Shown here in pieces: positions 12,226 through 21,149 of a stretch of DNA of 64,000 bases. Position 1 is the stretch's first letter, and every line of letters starts with the position of its first letter. Source of the stretch: Rhodopseudomonas sp. Its GTDB lineage: Bacteria > Pseudomonadota > Alphaproteobacteria > Rhizobiales > Xanthobacteraceae. The stretch lies in NCBI GenBank assembly GCA_016124795.1, contig WGNB01000015.1, positions 1 through 64,000 on the forward strand, read 5' to 3'. The position numbers were made by a program, and so were the translations under genes. The notes under the pieces are model-generated. The model was not told where the DNA came from. It did no database searches and worked only from the letters and a program-made list of their open reading frames with translations.

Positions 12226-13777
12226 CTGCGTCGCTTTCCAGTTGGGGCACCGCGGCTTGCATCACCGGGATTTCAATCGTCATCGTGGTGCCGGTGCCTG
12301 GCCCATCGCTGACGGCATTCATTTTGCCGCCATTGGCGGCGACAAAGGCATTGGCAATCCAGAGACCAAGACCGGAGCCGCTGGTGGTTGCGGCATGGCG
12401 TTCGCCACGGGCGAAGCGCTCCCAGATCTGCTGTTCCTCGTTGACTGTCAGGCCAGCGCCTTCATCGCTGACACTGAGAATCATGCGGCCGTCGCGGGCG
12501 CGCGCGGCAACTGTGATTCGCGAACCTGGCGGCGAATATTTCGCGGCGTTGTCGAAAATCTGTACCAGGGCCTGTCGTACCAGGACCGGATCGACGTGGA
12601 TCAGCGGCAGGTCGGACGGCATGTTCCTGATCAATGTGTGGGCATTCAGCCGGGTGCCGCAGCGTTCCAGAGCGCTGTCGACGATGTCGTTGGGATCGGC
12701 CCATTCGATTCGCGGTTTGATGCCGTCGCTCGAGATCCGGGTTGCATCGAGCAGGTTCTGGATGTCGCCGTTGAGGCGTTCGGCCTCGCCGCGAACATCG
12801 CGTACCAGCGCCTGCAAATCGGTCTGGTCCTGCAGTGCGGGCGCGCTGCTCAAGACGGTCGCGGCGCCCAGAATCGACGCCAGCGGCGTGCGCAATTCGT
12901 GGCTGACCGATCCGATCAGAGCTTCGCGCAGACGGTCGGTCTGTGAGCGCATCGTGGCTTCATTGATGGCATGGGCGACGCCAAGGCGTTCGAGCGTGGC
13001 AGTGGCGTCGGCCAGCGCGGAGTCGATCCGGGCGCGCATTTCGTTGACCGTTTCCAGCGAGCCGAGGCCGAGTTCGATGGCGATGACATGCATCTCGCCG
13101 CCTTCGCGCGAAACCGGTCGGACCAGCCAGATCTCGCCATTGTCACCGGTGGCGGTGACTTCGCCGGTGCGCTGAGCGGTGGCGAATTCGATGATCTGGG
13201 CGAATACCCGTTCCGGCACGGCACTGCCGTTATGGCGGCGGTTTTGCGGCTTGGTGGTCTGGACGTTTGGGAACAGCACAACTCTGCGCTGCATGATCGT
13301 GGAAAGGTGGTCTTCGACAGCAGCCTGGATTTCGGCGGCGTCGAAGGCGGCGGCCAGCCGGCGCGAAAAAGCGTAAAGATCGCGCATGTTGATTTCGCGC
13401 TGCCGGGCGAGTTCGAGTTCCCGCTTGAGTCGGGTGGCAAGCTGGCTGACCACGATCGCGACAAAAATGAACAGCAGGAGGTTGATAACCTCCTGAGGAT
13501 CGCGGATTCGGAACGAGTAAAACGGTGGGAAAAAGAAAAAGGCCGAGGTCAGCACGCCGCAAATAGCAGCGAACAGGGCCGATCCGATCCCCCAACGGGT
13601 GGCGGCGATGACCACGGGGATAATGTAGATGACGGTGCCCCGGGTCCGCCCGGTCGTCCAGATGATGGTGAAAATCACCAAAGTGACGATGGCCACCAGA
13701 AAAATGGTCATCAGAATGCCGCGCAGCTCGTTGCGCAGGCGTTCCAGATTGAGCGCATTCGGCGGTGCGTCAGGCAT
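12218..13777 (-). CDS. KdpD-like sensor histidine kinase lacking the N-terminal KdpD/USP domains
   Basis: 519 residues. Starts directly at the four-helix DUF4118 membrane module (about 20-115: ILMTIFLVAIVTLVIFTIIW, then the FFFPPFYSFRIRDPQE loop), followed by a GAF-like region (130-260), HisKA with His293 (SHELRTPLASILGAA) and HATPase (IFDNAAKYSPPGS, VSDEGAGL, GSGLGLWIANAF). Full KdpD is about 890 residues with an N-terminal ATP-binding and universal-stress region; that part is absent here and no upstream frame encodes it. It pairs with the overlapping kdpE. The input signal may therefore differ from classical KdpD. Confidence 0.85.
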   Translation of the reverse strand: MPDAPPNALNLERLRNELRGILMTIFLVAIVTLVIFTIIWTTGRTRGTVIYIIPVVIAATRWGIGSALFAAICGVLTSAFFFFPPFYSFRIRDPQEVINLLLFIFVAIVVSQLATRLKRELELARQREINMRDLYAFSRRLAAAFDAAEIQAAVEDHLSTIMQRRVVLFPNVQTTKPQNRRHNGSAVPERVFAQIIEFATAQRTGEVTATGDNGEIWLVRPVSREGGEMHVIAIELGLGSLETVNEMRARIDSALADATATLERLGVAHAINEATMRSQTDRLREALIGSVSHELRTPLASILGAATVLSSAPALQDQTDLQALVRDVRGEAERLNGDIQNLLDATRISSDGIKPRIEWADPNDIVDSALERCGTRLNAHTLIRNMPSDLPLIHVDPVLVRQALVQIFDNAAKYSPPGSRITVAARARDGRMILSVSDEGAGLTVNEEQQIWERFARGERHAATTSGSGLGLWIANAFVAANGGKMNAVSDGPGTGTTMTIEIPVMQAAVPQLESDADE

Positions 13778-13904
13778 CTTGTGCCGGTTGGCGGCCTTTT
13801 TTGAAGCGGCACGATATATACGGCCGCTGACCCTTGTTTGTCGCGTCTCTCTTGGTTACATAGCGCCGTCCAATTCGGGCCGTTTAAGGTCCGTTTCGGA
13901 CGCC

Positions 13905-13994
13905 GGAGAGGTGGCAGAGTGGTCGAATGCACCGCACTCGAAATGCGGCATAGGTGCAAGCCTATCGGGGGTTCGAATCCCTCCCTCTCCGCCA
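13905..13994 (+). tRNA. tRNA-Ser (anticodon CGA)
   Basis: 90-nt class II tRNA with encoded CCA. Acceptor GGAGAGG pairs with CCTCTCC, then discriminator G and CCA. The anticodon stem CGCA-CTCGAAA-TGCG gives anticodon CGA (reads UCG). A long variable arm is followed by the T-loop GGTTCGAATCC. Followed at once by a strong terminator. Confidence 0.96.
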
Positions 13995-13997
13995 CTA

Positions 13998-14040
13998 AAA
14001 CAGCCCTATAAGCCGGTCGGCTTATAGGGCTGTTTTTTTT
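13998..14040 (+). terminator. Rho-independent terminator of tRNA-Ser(CGA)
   Basis: A 14-bp perfect stem, CAGCCCTATAAGCC (14001-14014) with GGCTTATAGGGCTG (14019-14032), loop GGTC, followed by eight T residues. It begins a few bases after the tRNA CCA end. Confidence 0.95.
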
Positions 14041-14200
14041 GGCGAAATGGCGGATCGTAATCCCGTCTTTTTCGACCAGCGGTACTCCCGCCCCTTTCAA
14101 GTAATAAAACGTCAGATTTCCGGAAAACCTGCGCTACCGCGCCGGAGCGGTGACGCCTTTGCCGGCGTGCCGGTCTTTACATCCAGCCGCGGCCGGGCCT

Positions 14201-14224
14201 ATAAGTCGTTATGTCCGGACTTAT
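14201..14224. promoter_or_regulatory. Inverted repeat over the ars operon start codon
   Basis: ATAAGTC (14201-14207) and GACTTAT (14218-14224) are exact inverted copies flanking the ATG at 14211. An ArsR-type repressor bound here would block initiation; the downstream gene encodes such a domain. No clear Shine-Dalgarno lies upstream of this ATG, so the message may be leaderless or weakly initiated. Operator role is inference. Confidence 0.45.
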
Positions 14225-15080
14225 CGACGAATCAGATTTAATCGACGGCCTTGGCTCTCTGGCGCAGCCGACCCGGCTTGCTGCCTTTCGCCATCTTCTT
14301 GCGGCCTATCCGGATAGTCTGGCGGCCGGCGACATCGCGCGGCGATGTGCCGTTCCACACAACACCATGTCCACGCATCTCACCATTCTGAGCCGTGCTG
14401 GCCTCGTGACCGTCGAGCGCGAGGGCCGCGGCATGAATTACCGCGCCGATGTCAAAGCCTTCCGCGGTCTCATTCGATTTCTGGCCGGCGATTGCTGCGG
14501 CGGCCGGCCCGATTTGTGCGGCGACCTCGCCCGCCTGCTTCCCGACGATGTCGATGACACCAAGGACAACGCCATGTCACCCGCGTTCAATGTGCTGTTC
14601 CTCTGTACCCAGAATTCCGCCCGATCGATCATCGCCGAAGCGCTTCTGCAAAAGATCGGCAAGGACCGCTTCAACGCTTATTCGGCTGGATCGGATCCGG
14701 CCGCGCGACCGATGCCGGAGGTAATCGAACGCCTGAAAGCGCTCGGACACGACGTCACTGGCCTTCGCAGCAAGTCGTGGCAGGAATTCAGCGGCCCCGC
14801 GGCGCCGAAGTTCGATTTCGTGATCGCGCTTTGCGATACTTTGGACGGTCAAGTGTGCCCCGATTTTGGCGGCAAGAACATCACCGCTGCCTGGCCTTTG
14901 CCGGATCCGGCCAAGTTCAAAGGCTCGGCCACCGAACAGGCGACACTTCTCAACGAGCTTTACGCCATGATCCGCCGGCGTCTGGAGATCTTCACCAATT
15001 TGCCTTTTGCGTCGCTCGACAGAATCGCCCTCAAGGCCCGGCTCGATGAAATTGGCGATACGGCAAAGGCTTTGACCTGA
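14211..15080 (+). CDS. ArsR-type regulator fused to LMW-phosphatase-type arsenate reductase
   Basis: 289 residues in two parts. Residues 1-105 are an ArsR/SmtB winged helix (LGSLAQPTRLAAFRHLL, HNTMSTHLTILSRAGLVTVE) with Cys95-Cys96 and Cys103 after the DNA-binding domain as likely As(III) ligands. Residues 122-289 are a thioredoxin-coupled arsenate reductase of the low-molecular-weight phosphatase fold: CTQNSAR gives Cys132-x5-Arg138, with Cys208 and Cys216 (ALCDTLDGQVCPDFG) as candidate relay cysteines. An internal ATG (14574) with AAGGA 7 nt upstream could also give a free reductase. First gene of an arsenic operon with acr3 and a second arsC. Confidence 0.9.
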   Translation: MSGLIDESDLIDGLGSLAQPTRLAAFRHLLAAYPDSLAAGDIARRCAVPHNTMSTHLTILSRAGLVTVEREGRGMNYRADVKAFRGLIRFLAGDCCGGRPDLCGDLARLLPDDVDDTKDNAMSPAFNVLFLCTQNSARSIIAEALLQKIGKDRFNAYSAGSDPAARPMPEVIERLKALGHDVTGLRSKSWQEFSGPAAPKFDFVIALCDTLDGQVCPDFGGKNITAAWPLPDPAKFKGSATEQATLLNELYAMIRRRLEIFTNLPFASLDRIALKARLDEIGDTAKALT

Positions 15081-15187
15081 CAGCGCCTTGATCCGATCGG
15101 GCTTCGAACAAATGCCGCGCTGGTCATGGCCGCTCCGCTCGTCGGAGTCCAAGACGCCGGTCCTGCAACATGAGGTTTGGTGACGCT

Positions 15188-16267
15188 ATGTCTTTATTCG
15201 AACGGTTTCTGACGCTCTGGGTTGCGGCCTGTATCATTGCCGGCGTTGCGCTCGGACAAATATTTCCAGCGGTGTTTCAGGCGATCGGCGGTGCGGAGAT
15301 CGCCAAGGTCAACTTGCCGGTCGCGGCGTTGATCTGGTTGATGATCATCCCGATGCTGGCCAAGATCGACTTCGCCGCGCTGTCGCGGGTTAAAGAGCAC
15401 TGGCGCGGTATCGGCGTCACGCTCTTTATCAACTGGGCGATCAAGCCGTTCTCGATGGCTTTGTTGGGCTGGCTGTTCGTTGGCTGGCTGTTTCGGGCGT
15501 ATCTGCCGGCGGACCAGATCGACAGCTACATTGCCGGCCTCATTCTTCTGGCCGCCGCGCCTTGTACTGCGATGGTATTCGTGTGGAGCAATTTGACCAA
15601 GGGGGAGCCGCACTTCACGCTGAGTCAGGTGGCGCTCAACGACGTCATCATGGTGTTTGCTTTTGCTCCTTTGGTCGGGTTGCTGCTCGGTTTGTCGGCG
15701 ATCACGATTCCCTGGCAGACGTTGTTGCTCTCTGTGGGCCTTTACATCGTGGTTCCGGTCATTATCGCCCAGATTCTGCGGCGCATGACTCTGGCGCGCG
15801 ATGGCGAGGCCGGCCTCGGCCGTTTGCTGGCTCTGCTGCAACCGGTCTCGCTGGTGTCCTTGCTGGCGACCCTTGTGTTGCTGTTCGGCTTTCAGGGCGG
15901 GCAGATTTTGGCCCAGCCGCTTATCATCGCCATGCTGGCGGTGCCGATCCTGATTCAGGTCTACTTCAACGCGGGGCTTGCCTATCTGCTCAATCGCGTG
16001 ACCGGCGAGGCTCATTGCGTGGCCGGCCCATCGGCGCTGATCGGCGCCAGCAACTTTTTTGAGCTCGCGGTTGCCGCGGCCATCAGCCTGTTCGGCTTTC
16101 ACTCGGGGGCCGCACTCGCCACCGTCGTCGGCGTTCTGATCGAGGTTCCGGTCATGCTGTCTGTGGTCAAGATCGTCAACGCCAGCAAGAGCTGGTACGA
16201 GGCCGGCGCGGCGGTGGCCCGATCGCCCGCCGCAGCCAAAGCCGCTATCGCGGAAGGCAAGTCATGA
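15188..16267 (+). CDS. acr3: Acr3-family arsenite efflux permease
   Basis: 359 residues, ten predicted membrane helices. Exports As(III) through the inner membrane using the proton-motive force. The conserved APCTAMVFVWS gives the essential cysteine (Cys126), and GASNFFELAVAAAISLFG near the C-terminus is also diagnostic. Start: ATG 15188 gives the usual MSLFERFLTLWVA opening; ATG 15170 in frame would add six residues and has no better ribosome site. Its stop overlaps the next arsC start (ATGA). Confidence 0.95.
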   Translation: MSLFERFLTLWVAACIIAGVALGQIFPAVFQAIGGAEIAKVNLPVAALIWLMIIPMLAKIDFAALSRVKEHWRGIGVTLFINWAIKPFSMALLGWLFVGWLFRAYLPADQIDSYIAGLILLAAAPCTAMVFVWSNLTKGEPHFTLSQVALNDVIMVFAFAPLVGLLLGLSAITIPWQTLLLSVGLYIVVPVIIAQILRRMTLARDGEAGLGRLLALLQPVSLVSLLATLVLLFGFQGGQILAQPLIIAMLAVPILIQVYFNAGLAYLLNRVTGEAHCVAGPSALIGASNFFELAVAAAISLFGFHSGAALATVVGVLIEVPVMLSVVKIVNASKSWYEAGAAVARSPAAAKAAIAEGKS

Positions 16268-16674
16268 CCATCACCATTTATCATAATCCGCAGTGCGGCA
16301 CGTCGCGCAATACACTGGCAATGATCCGGCAAAGCGGCGAGGAACCGGTGGTGATCGAATATTTGAAGGACCCGCCGAGCCGGGCACGGCTTCAGCAATT
16401 GATCGCGGCCATGGGCATTCCGGTGCGGGCGCTGCTGCGCGAAAAGGGCACGCCGTTCCACGAACTCGAGCTTGGCGATCCGAAGTGGACCGACGATGAA
16501 CTGCTCGATGCCATGCTGGCGCATCCGATCCTGATCAATCGTCCGATTGTCGAAACCGAGAAAGGCGTGCGGCTCTGTCGGCCTTCCGAGCGCGTCTTGG
16601 AAGTTCTGCCGAACCCCGATATAGGCATCTTCACCAAGGAAGACGGCGAGGCGGTGATCAGCCCGAAACGCTAG
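16264..16674 (+). CDS. arsC: Glutaredoxin-dependent arsenate reductase
   Basis: 136 residues, the usual length of plasmid R773-type ArsC. Reduces arsenate to arsenite with glutathione and glutaredoxin. The catalytic motif is HNPQCGTSRNTL (Cys11). Downstream, PILINRPIV carries the substrate-binding arginine. It starts inside the acr3 stop codon (4-bp overlap). The operon therefore encodes two unrelated arsenate reductases, this one and the phosphatase-fold domain fused to ArsR. Confidence 0.95.
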   Translation: MTITIYHNPQCGTSRNTLAMIRQSGEEPVVIEYLKDPPSRARLQQLIAAMGIPVRALLREKGTPFHELELGDPKWTDDELLDAMLAHPILINRPIVETEKGVRLCRPSERVLEVLPNPDIGIFTKEDGEAVISPKR

Positions 16675-16704
16675 CCGGTCTTCGCGATCAATTTGCGGGA
16701 CGTC

Positions 16705-17613
16705 ATGGCAGCGGCGACATCGATTCTGGACGTCAGGCACACTCCGCCGAATTTTGCGGTGCCGCGCGATGCTTGCGATTGCCACGTTCATGTCTTCGGG
16801 CCGCATGATCGTTTTCCATTGTGGTCAGGGCGGGTCTATACGCCGCAGGATGCCTCGCTGGCTGAGCTCAATGAGCTGCATCGTGCCCTGCATATCGATC
16901 GTGTGGTGGTGGTGCATCCTAGCCCTTATGGCGCCGATAATGCCGTGACGGTCGATGCCGTGCGCGCGCTGGGGGTGCGTGCGCGTGGCGTCGCGGTGAT
17001 CGACGAGACCACGACCGATGCCATGCTCAATGAGATGCACGAGGCCGGGGTGCGCGGCGTGCGGGTCAACCTCGAGTCGGCCGGCGAAAGCGATCCGGCC
17101 GTGGCGCGGCAGAAGCTGCAATGGGCGGCCATGCGGGTCGCACCGTTGCGTTGGCATGTTCAGACTTATGCGCGATTGCCGGTCATTGCCGCCTTGCACG
17201 ATACGATCATGGATTTGCCGGTGATTTTGGTGATCGATCATTTCGGCCGTGCCGAGGCCGGGCTCGGTCCCGATCAGCCGGGGCTCGACAGGATCTATGC
17301 GCAACTGCGCAGCGGTAAGGTCTACGTCAAGATTTCAGGCGCTTATCGCATTTCGACAGCGCCGGATTATGCTGATGCGGCGCCGATCGCGCGCGCGATG
17401 ATCGCGGCGAATCCGGATCGTATTGTCTGGGGCACCGACTGGCCGCATCCGGCTGGCGGCAAGGCGCGCCTGACGCGCGATCTGTCGGCGCCCGAGGCAT
17501 TTCGGCCGGAAGATGACGGTGCGGCGCTGAACCGTCTCAATAGCTGGTGCGACAACCGTGATCAGCTCGAACGAATACTCGTCGGCAACCCGGCATCGCT
17601 TTACGGTTTCTAG
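16705..17613 (+). CDS. Amidohydrolase-family (TIM-barrel) hydrolase
   Basis: 302 residues. Metal-dependent hydrolase of the amidohydrolase-2 / 2-pyrone-4,6-dicarboxylate lactonase group: N-terminal DCHVHVFGP (His27, His29), a central VIDHFGRAE and the late GTDWPHPAGGKA. Probably opens a lactone or cleaves a related carboxylic acid; the substrate is not defined. ATG 16705 is used; an in-frame TTG at 16693 would add four residues. It follows arsC by 30 nt and may be read through from the ars operon, though no arsenic role is known for the family. Confidence 0.82.
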   Translation: MAAATSILDVRHTPPNFAVPRDACDCHVHVFGPHDRFPLWSGRVYTPQDASLAELNELHRALHIDRVVVVHPSPYGADNAVTVDAVRALGVRARGVAVIDETTTDAMLNEMHEAGVRGVRVNLESAGESDPAVARQKLQWAAMRVAPLRWHVQTYARLPVIAALHDTIMDLPVILVIDHFGRAEAGLGPDQPGLDRIYAQLRSGKVYVKISGAYRISTAPDYADAAPIARAMIAANPDRIVWGTDWPHPAGGKARLTRDLSAPEAFRPEDDGAALNRLNSWCDNRDQLERILVGNPASLYGF

Positions 17614-17629
17614 CGCGCCGTCCGGCGCG
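17614..17629. terminator. Short GC-rich hairpin between convergent genes
   Basis: CGCGCCG (17614-17620) is complementary to CGGCGCG (17623-17629), with a 2-nt gap, directly after the amidohydrolase stop. There is no T-tract. It could serve as a weak bidirectional terminator between the convergent amidohydrolase and ABC-F genes. Confidence 0.3.
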
Positions 17630-17665
17630 GGGCAGCGATTCGAGCGCGTTTCGTAACGACGGAAG

Positions 17666-19498
17666 CTAACCTCCCGCCATTTCCTCGCGCATCATTTCCA
17701 GCTCGAGCCATTCTTCTTCCGCCGCCGTCAGCTTGCGCTGGGCTTCGCCGAGGTCGTTGGTGACCTTGTCGAAGCCGGCGCGGTCGCGCTGGAAGAATTG
17801 CGGATCGGCGAGTTTGCCCTGCAATTCCTTGATCTTGGTTTCAAGGGCCGCCATCGTTTTCGGCAGGGTTTCCAGCGCGTGCTTGTGCTTGAAACTCATT
17901 TTCTGCTTGGGCGCGGCGGCGGCGGGCTTGGCCGTTGCGGCCTTGTCCGCCTTGTCCGCCTTGTCCGCCTTGGACGGCTCGGCGGCAGGCTGGCTGCGTT
18001 TGAGGTCTTCGCCGCGCTGCGCCAGCATGTCGGAATAGCCGCCGGCATATTCGGTCCAGCGGCCGTCGCCTTCCGGCACGATCACGCCCGACACCAGCCG
18101 GTCGAGGAAGTCGCGATCATGGCTGATGAGAATGACGGTGCCGGCATAATCGCCGATGACGTCTTCCAGAACGTCGAGCGTTTCCATGTCGAGATCGTTG
18201 GTCGGTTCGTCGAGCACCAGCAGGTTCGACGGCTTGGCCAAAGCTTGAGCCAGCATCAGCCGGCCGCGTTCGCCGCCGGATAATTTCCCGAGCGGGGTAC
18301 GCGCCTGTTCGGGTGCAAACAGGAAGTCGCGCATATAGCCGATGACGTGCTTGGGTTGGCCATTGACCATGACGGTCTCACCGGAACCGCCTGTCAGAGC
18401 GTCGGCGACGGTGGTTTCCGGCTTCAGGCTGTCGCGATGCTGATTGAGGGTGGCGACTTCCAGGGTCGAGCCGAGTTTGACGGTACCGGAGTCGGGCGGT
18501 TCGGCGCCGATCAGCATATTGATCAGCGTGGTCTTGCCGCTGCCGTTCGGTCCGACAATGCCGATACGGTCGCCGCGTGCCACCCGCAGTGAAAAATCGC
18601 TGACGATGGCGCGCTCGCCATAAGTTCGATTGATGTTCTTGGTTTCGATCACCAGTGCGCCCGAGGCCGAGGCGGCTCCGGCGGTAATGCTGGCCACACC
18701 AGCGACGCCGCGATAGGTGCGGCGCTGCTCGCGCAATGCCTGCAGTTCGCCGACGCGCCGCATATTGCGTTTGCGTCGGCCGGTGACGCCGTAGCGCATC
18801 CAGTGCTCTTCCATCGCGATCTTTCGGTCGAGCTTGTGTTGCGCGACTTCTTCCTCGGCCAGCAGGGCGTCGCGCCATTCCTCGAAGTGCGCGAAGCCGC
18901 GATCGAGCCGTTTGGTGGTGCCGCGGTCGAGCCAGACGGTGGAGCGCGTCAGGTTCGACAGAAATCGTCGATCATGGCTGATGATGACCAGAGCGGTACG
19001 ACGCGAGGCAAGATCCTTTTCCAGCCACTCAATGGTGGTGAGATCGAGATGGTTGGTCGGTTCGTCGAGCAGCAGAATATCGGGGTCGGCGGCCAGCGCG
19101 CGGGCCAATGACGCGCGGCGGGCTTCACCACCGGACAAATGGGCCGGGTTTTCCGTGCCGGTGAGGCCCAGCTCTTCAACCAGATTGCGGGCGATGTAGT
19201 GGTCGTCTTCGGACAGCAAGCCGCCTTCGACATAGCTGAGCGTGGTGTCGTAGCCGGAAAAATCGGGCTCTTGCGCCAGATAGCGCACGACCGCGCCGGG
19301 CTGCACAAAAACGGTGCCGGAATCCGGCTCGACCAGTCGGGCGGCGATTTTCAGCAAGGTGGATTTGCCGGAGCCGTTGCGACCGACCAGCGATACCCGT
19401 TCGCCGGTCGAGACCGAGAGGTCGGCGCCGGACAGCAAGGGTGTGCCGCCAAAGGTCAATTTGATGCCGGTGAGTTGCAGAAGCGGAGGAGGGGCCAT
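17666..19498 (-). CDS. uup: ABC-F family ATPase (Uup-like)
   Basis: 610 residues with two ATP-binding cassettes and no membrane segment. Cassette 1 has Walker A GRNGSGKST (39-47), LSGGEARRASLARALAADP and LLLDEPTNHLDL. Cassette 2 has GPNGSGKTTLINML, LSGGERGRLMLAQALAKP and LVLDEPTNDLDM. A lysine/alanine linker and a C-terminal coiled coil (about 530-610) match Uup. ABC-F proteins act on the ribosome; Uup also affects precise transposon excision in E. coli. ATG 19498 gives the usual N-terminus; ATG 19555 adds 19 basic residues. No strong Shine-Dalgarno for either. Confidence 0.92.
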   Translation of the reverse strand: MAPPPLLQLTGIKLTFGGTPLLSGADLSVSTGERVSLVGRNGSGKSTLLKIAARLVEPDSGTVFVQPGAVVRYLAQEPDFSGYDTTLSYVEGGLLSEDDHYIARNLVEELGLTGTENPAHLSGGEARRASLARALAADPDILLLDEPTNHLDLTTIEWLEKDLASRRTALVIISHDRRFLSNLTRSTVWLDRGTTKRLDRGFAHFEEWRDALLAEEEVAQHKLDRKIAMEEHWMRYGVTGRRKRNMRRVGELQALREQRRTYRGVAGVASITAGAASASGALVIETKNINRTYGERAIVSDFSLRVARGDRIGIVGPNGSGKTTLINMLIGAEPPDSGTVKLGSTLEVATLNQHRDSLKPETTVADALTGGSGETVMVNGQPKHVIGYMRDFLFAPEQARTPLGKLSGGERGRLMLAQALAKPSNLLVLDEPTNDLDMETLDVLEDVIGDYAGTVILISHDRDFLDRLVSGVIVPEGDGRWTEYAGGYSDMLAQRGEDLKRSQPAAEPSKADKADKADKAATAKPAAAAPKQKMSFKHKHALETLPKTMAALETKIKELQGKLADPQFFQRDRAGFDKVTNDLGEAQRKLTAAEEEWLELEMMREEMAGG

Positions 19499-19701
19499 TT
19501 TTTTGCGGGGTATTTTCGTTGGTCTGGCGCGATACGGCGCGGAACACTTCCGCATCGCTTATGTTGGGTGATCCGGTACAGGGCGAAAGCCCCGGCGTCA
19601 AAGTTTTGCCGTTAAGGATTAGCGATGCGCCGTGCGACCGGGCTGTGACAGCCGGGCTCGTCGGCTGCAAGACCGCGCCGGTGTGGCGGCATCCTGGCCG
19701 A

Positions 19702-20934
19702 TCAGCGGGCGGCGTCAGGCCGGTTTAGGGCGTCGAGCCGGCGGATCGTTGGGCCGAGATGACGCTCGGTAATATCGCGCAATGCCGGCGTCGCCGCTTC
19801 GTGCTTGGCGACGCTATCGGCGGCGAATTCCAGTTGCGGCAGCTTGGCGTCGAAAGCGGCGGTCCGCCGCATCGCGTCGCGAGCGGACGCTTCAATGTAG
19901 ATGCCGAAATGCGGCAGGATCCGGCTGAAGACAGCGTCGGGCAATTCGCGATAATCGACCGCCAGGCCGCGGTGAGGCCGCTTCGCAAGTCGGTCGGCGG
20001 CGGCGGCGCAAATTCGATTGAGGACTTGCGCGCAATGATCCGTGTTCGGAACGTCGTATCCGGCAAGGCCGAGGTCGGCGAACGTCAGGAAGCCGGGCAC
20101 CGTCTGGCTGCCGCGTTCGCGCATCTGCGACACCATGACCTCGACCGGATCGCGATAAAGAAACAGCCACGGTGTCTCGGGAAAGGCCTTCTCGAACAGC
20201 GGCAAGGTTAGCGTGTGCCAGCAGTCGAGCTTGAAGAAAGCGTGGCGTTCGCCGCCGGCGCGTGGCCGGCTGAAAGCCAGAATCATGGCGCGGAGAATGT
20301 CGGCGTGTCGCGCATCCGGTAAAGCCGTTGACCCCAGCCGTACCGCGTCGTCGACTGCGGGGGCTTCCGAAATGACGACATGGTCGCTGAGCGCGGCCAG
20401 CATCCGGCTCACCAAAGTCGAGCCGCAGCGCGACATATGAAATATAAAGCCGCTCGGCATCAGGCTTGCGCCGGTTCTGTCCTGGCGCCGGGCTTCCTGA
20501 AGGAAATCTTCGAGCGTCATGCGATAACGAAACATACGATTGAACGGCCGGTACAAGGTGGCGTGAATCGATTGTTCGAAGAAAGGTTTGGTCAGCGGTT
20601 CCGGCCCGAAGCGCAGCCAGTCGACAAAGATGGCGTCATTCTGACTGACGATGCCGATGGGCAGCCAATGGCGCGGCGGCCAGAGCGAGTCGTCAGGCGG
20701 CGTCGGAACGAAGCGCGCAATGCCGAGCGGGTCGGGTCGGGTCGCGTTTTGAATGTCCCGTTCGGCCAATTCGATACCGCGGTCATGCGCAGCCGCCAAA
20801 AGCCGTTCGGCAAATATGTCGGGTCGTTCGGTGTCGGCTAGTGCCGACGCCAGGGTCTCGTCGGCGAGGATGTGCGGCATGAACTGGTTGCGCGCTGAAG
20901 TGGACGTGAGCGACGTCGGATCGAGGCTTGTCAT
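19702..20934 (-). CDS. Sulfotransferase-like protein with possible Nif11-like N-terminal segment
   Basis: 410 residues. Residues about 150-330 look like a sulfotransferase: 5'-phosphosulfate loop MSRCGSTLVSRMLAAL, later FLYRDPVEVMVSQMRER (3'-phosphate-binding type, RDP...S...R). The first 55 residues, especially ALADTERPDIFAERLLAAAH and DRGIELAERDI, resemble the Nif11 leader-like domain found on some peptide natural-product precursors and fused to enzymes; this is a judgement by eye. Lies 3 kb from the lasso cluster but is separated from it by the tail-collar genes. The substrate is unknown. Confidence 0.65.
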   Translation of the reverse strand: MTSLDPTSLTSTSARNQFMPHILADETLASALADTERPDIFAERLLAAAHDRGIELAERDIQNATRPDPLGIARFVPTPPDDSLWPPRHWLPIGIVSQNDAIFVDWLRFGPEPLTKPFFEQSIHATLYRPFNRMFRYRMTLEDFLQEARRQDRTGASLMPSGFIFHMSRCGSTLVSRMLAALSDHVVISEAPAVDDAVRLGSTALPDARHADILRAMILAFSRPRAGGERHAFFKLDCWHTLTLPLFEKAFPETPWLFLYRDPVEVMVSQMRERGSQTVPGFLTFADLGLAGYDVPNTDHCAQVLNRICAAAADRLAKRPHRGLAVDYRELPDAVFSRILPHFGIYIEASARDAMRRTAAFDAKLPQLEFAADSVAKHEAATPALRDITERHLGPTIRRLDALNRPDAAR

Positions 20935-20969
20935 GTCGGGCCTAAGCCGAAGAAAACGGGATGCATTGA

Positions 20970-21015
20970 ATATATCATAGGTTGTGTATTTTAATAATTA
21001 TATACTTATGATAGC
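20970..21015 (+). promoter_or_regulatory. AT-rich promoter region with ATAGGTTGT, upstream of the DUF6916 gene
   Basis: A sharply AT-rich block in GC-rich surroundings, in the 215-bp gap between two divergent genes. It holds ATAGGTTGT (20977-20985) followed by an AT run. The same 9-mer, in the same orientation relative to its gene and also followed by an AT run, occurs upstream of the tail-collar genes (complement of 23777-23785). Probable shared promoter or activator site (inference). No other feature seen in the gap. Confidence 0.4.
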
Positions 21016-21149
21016 ATCCGACCGAACCTCGAAGGTTGTTCGGGACGCCGCCGGGCGCGCTCGTGCGGGGGCGGCGATCAAAGCCCATTGCCGGTCGCAA
21101 CCGGTCTCCGGCCTTTTCGAGCGAGGATTAACACTTTGAGAGAAGCGCT

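Noticed and set aside
13905-14040. tRNA-Ser as an island attachment site
   Set aside because: No integrase gene and no second copy of the tRNA 3' end found within the window; the second tRNA-Ser is a distinct complete gene.
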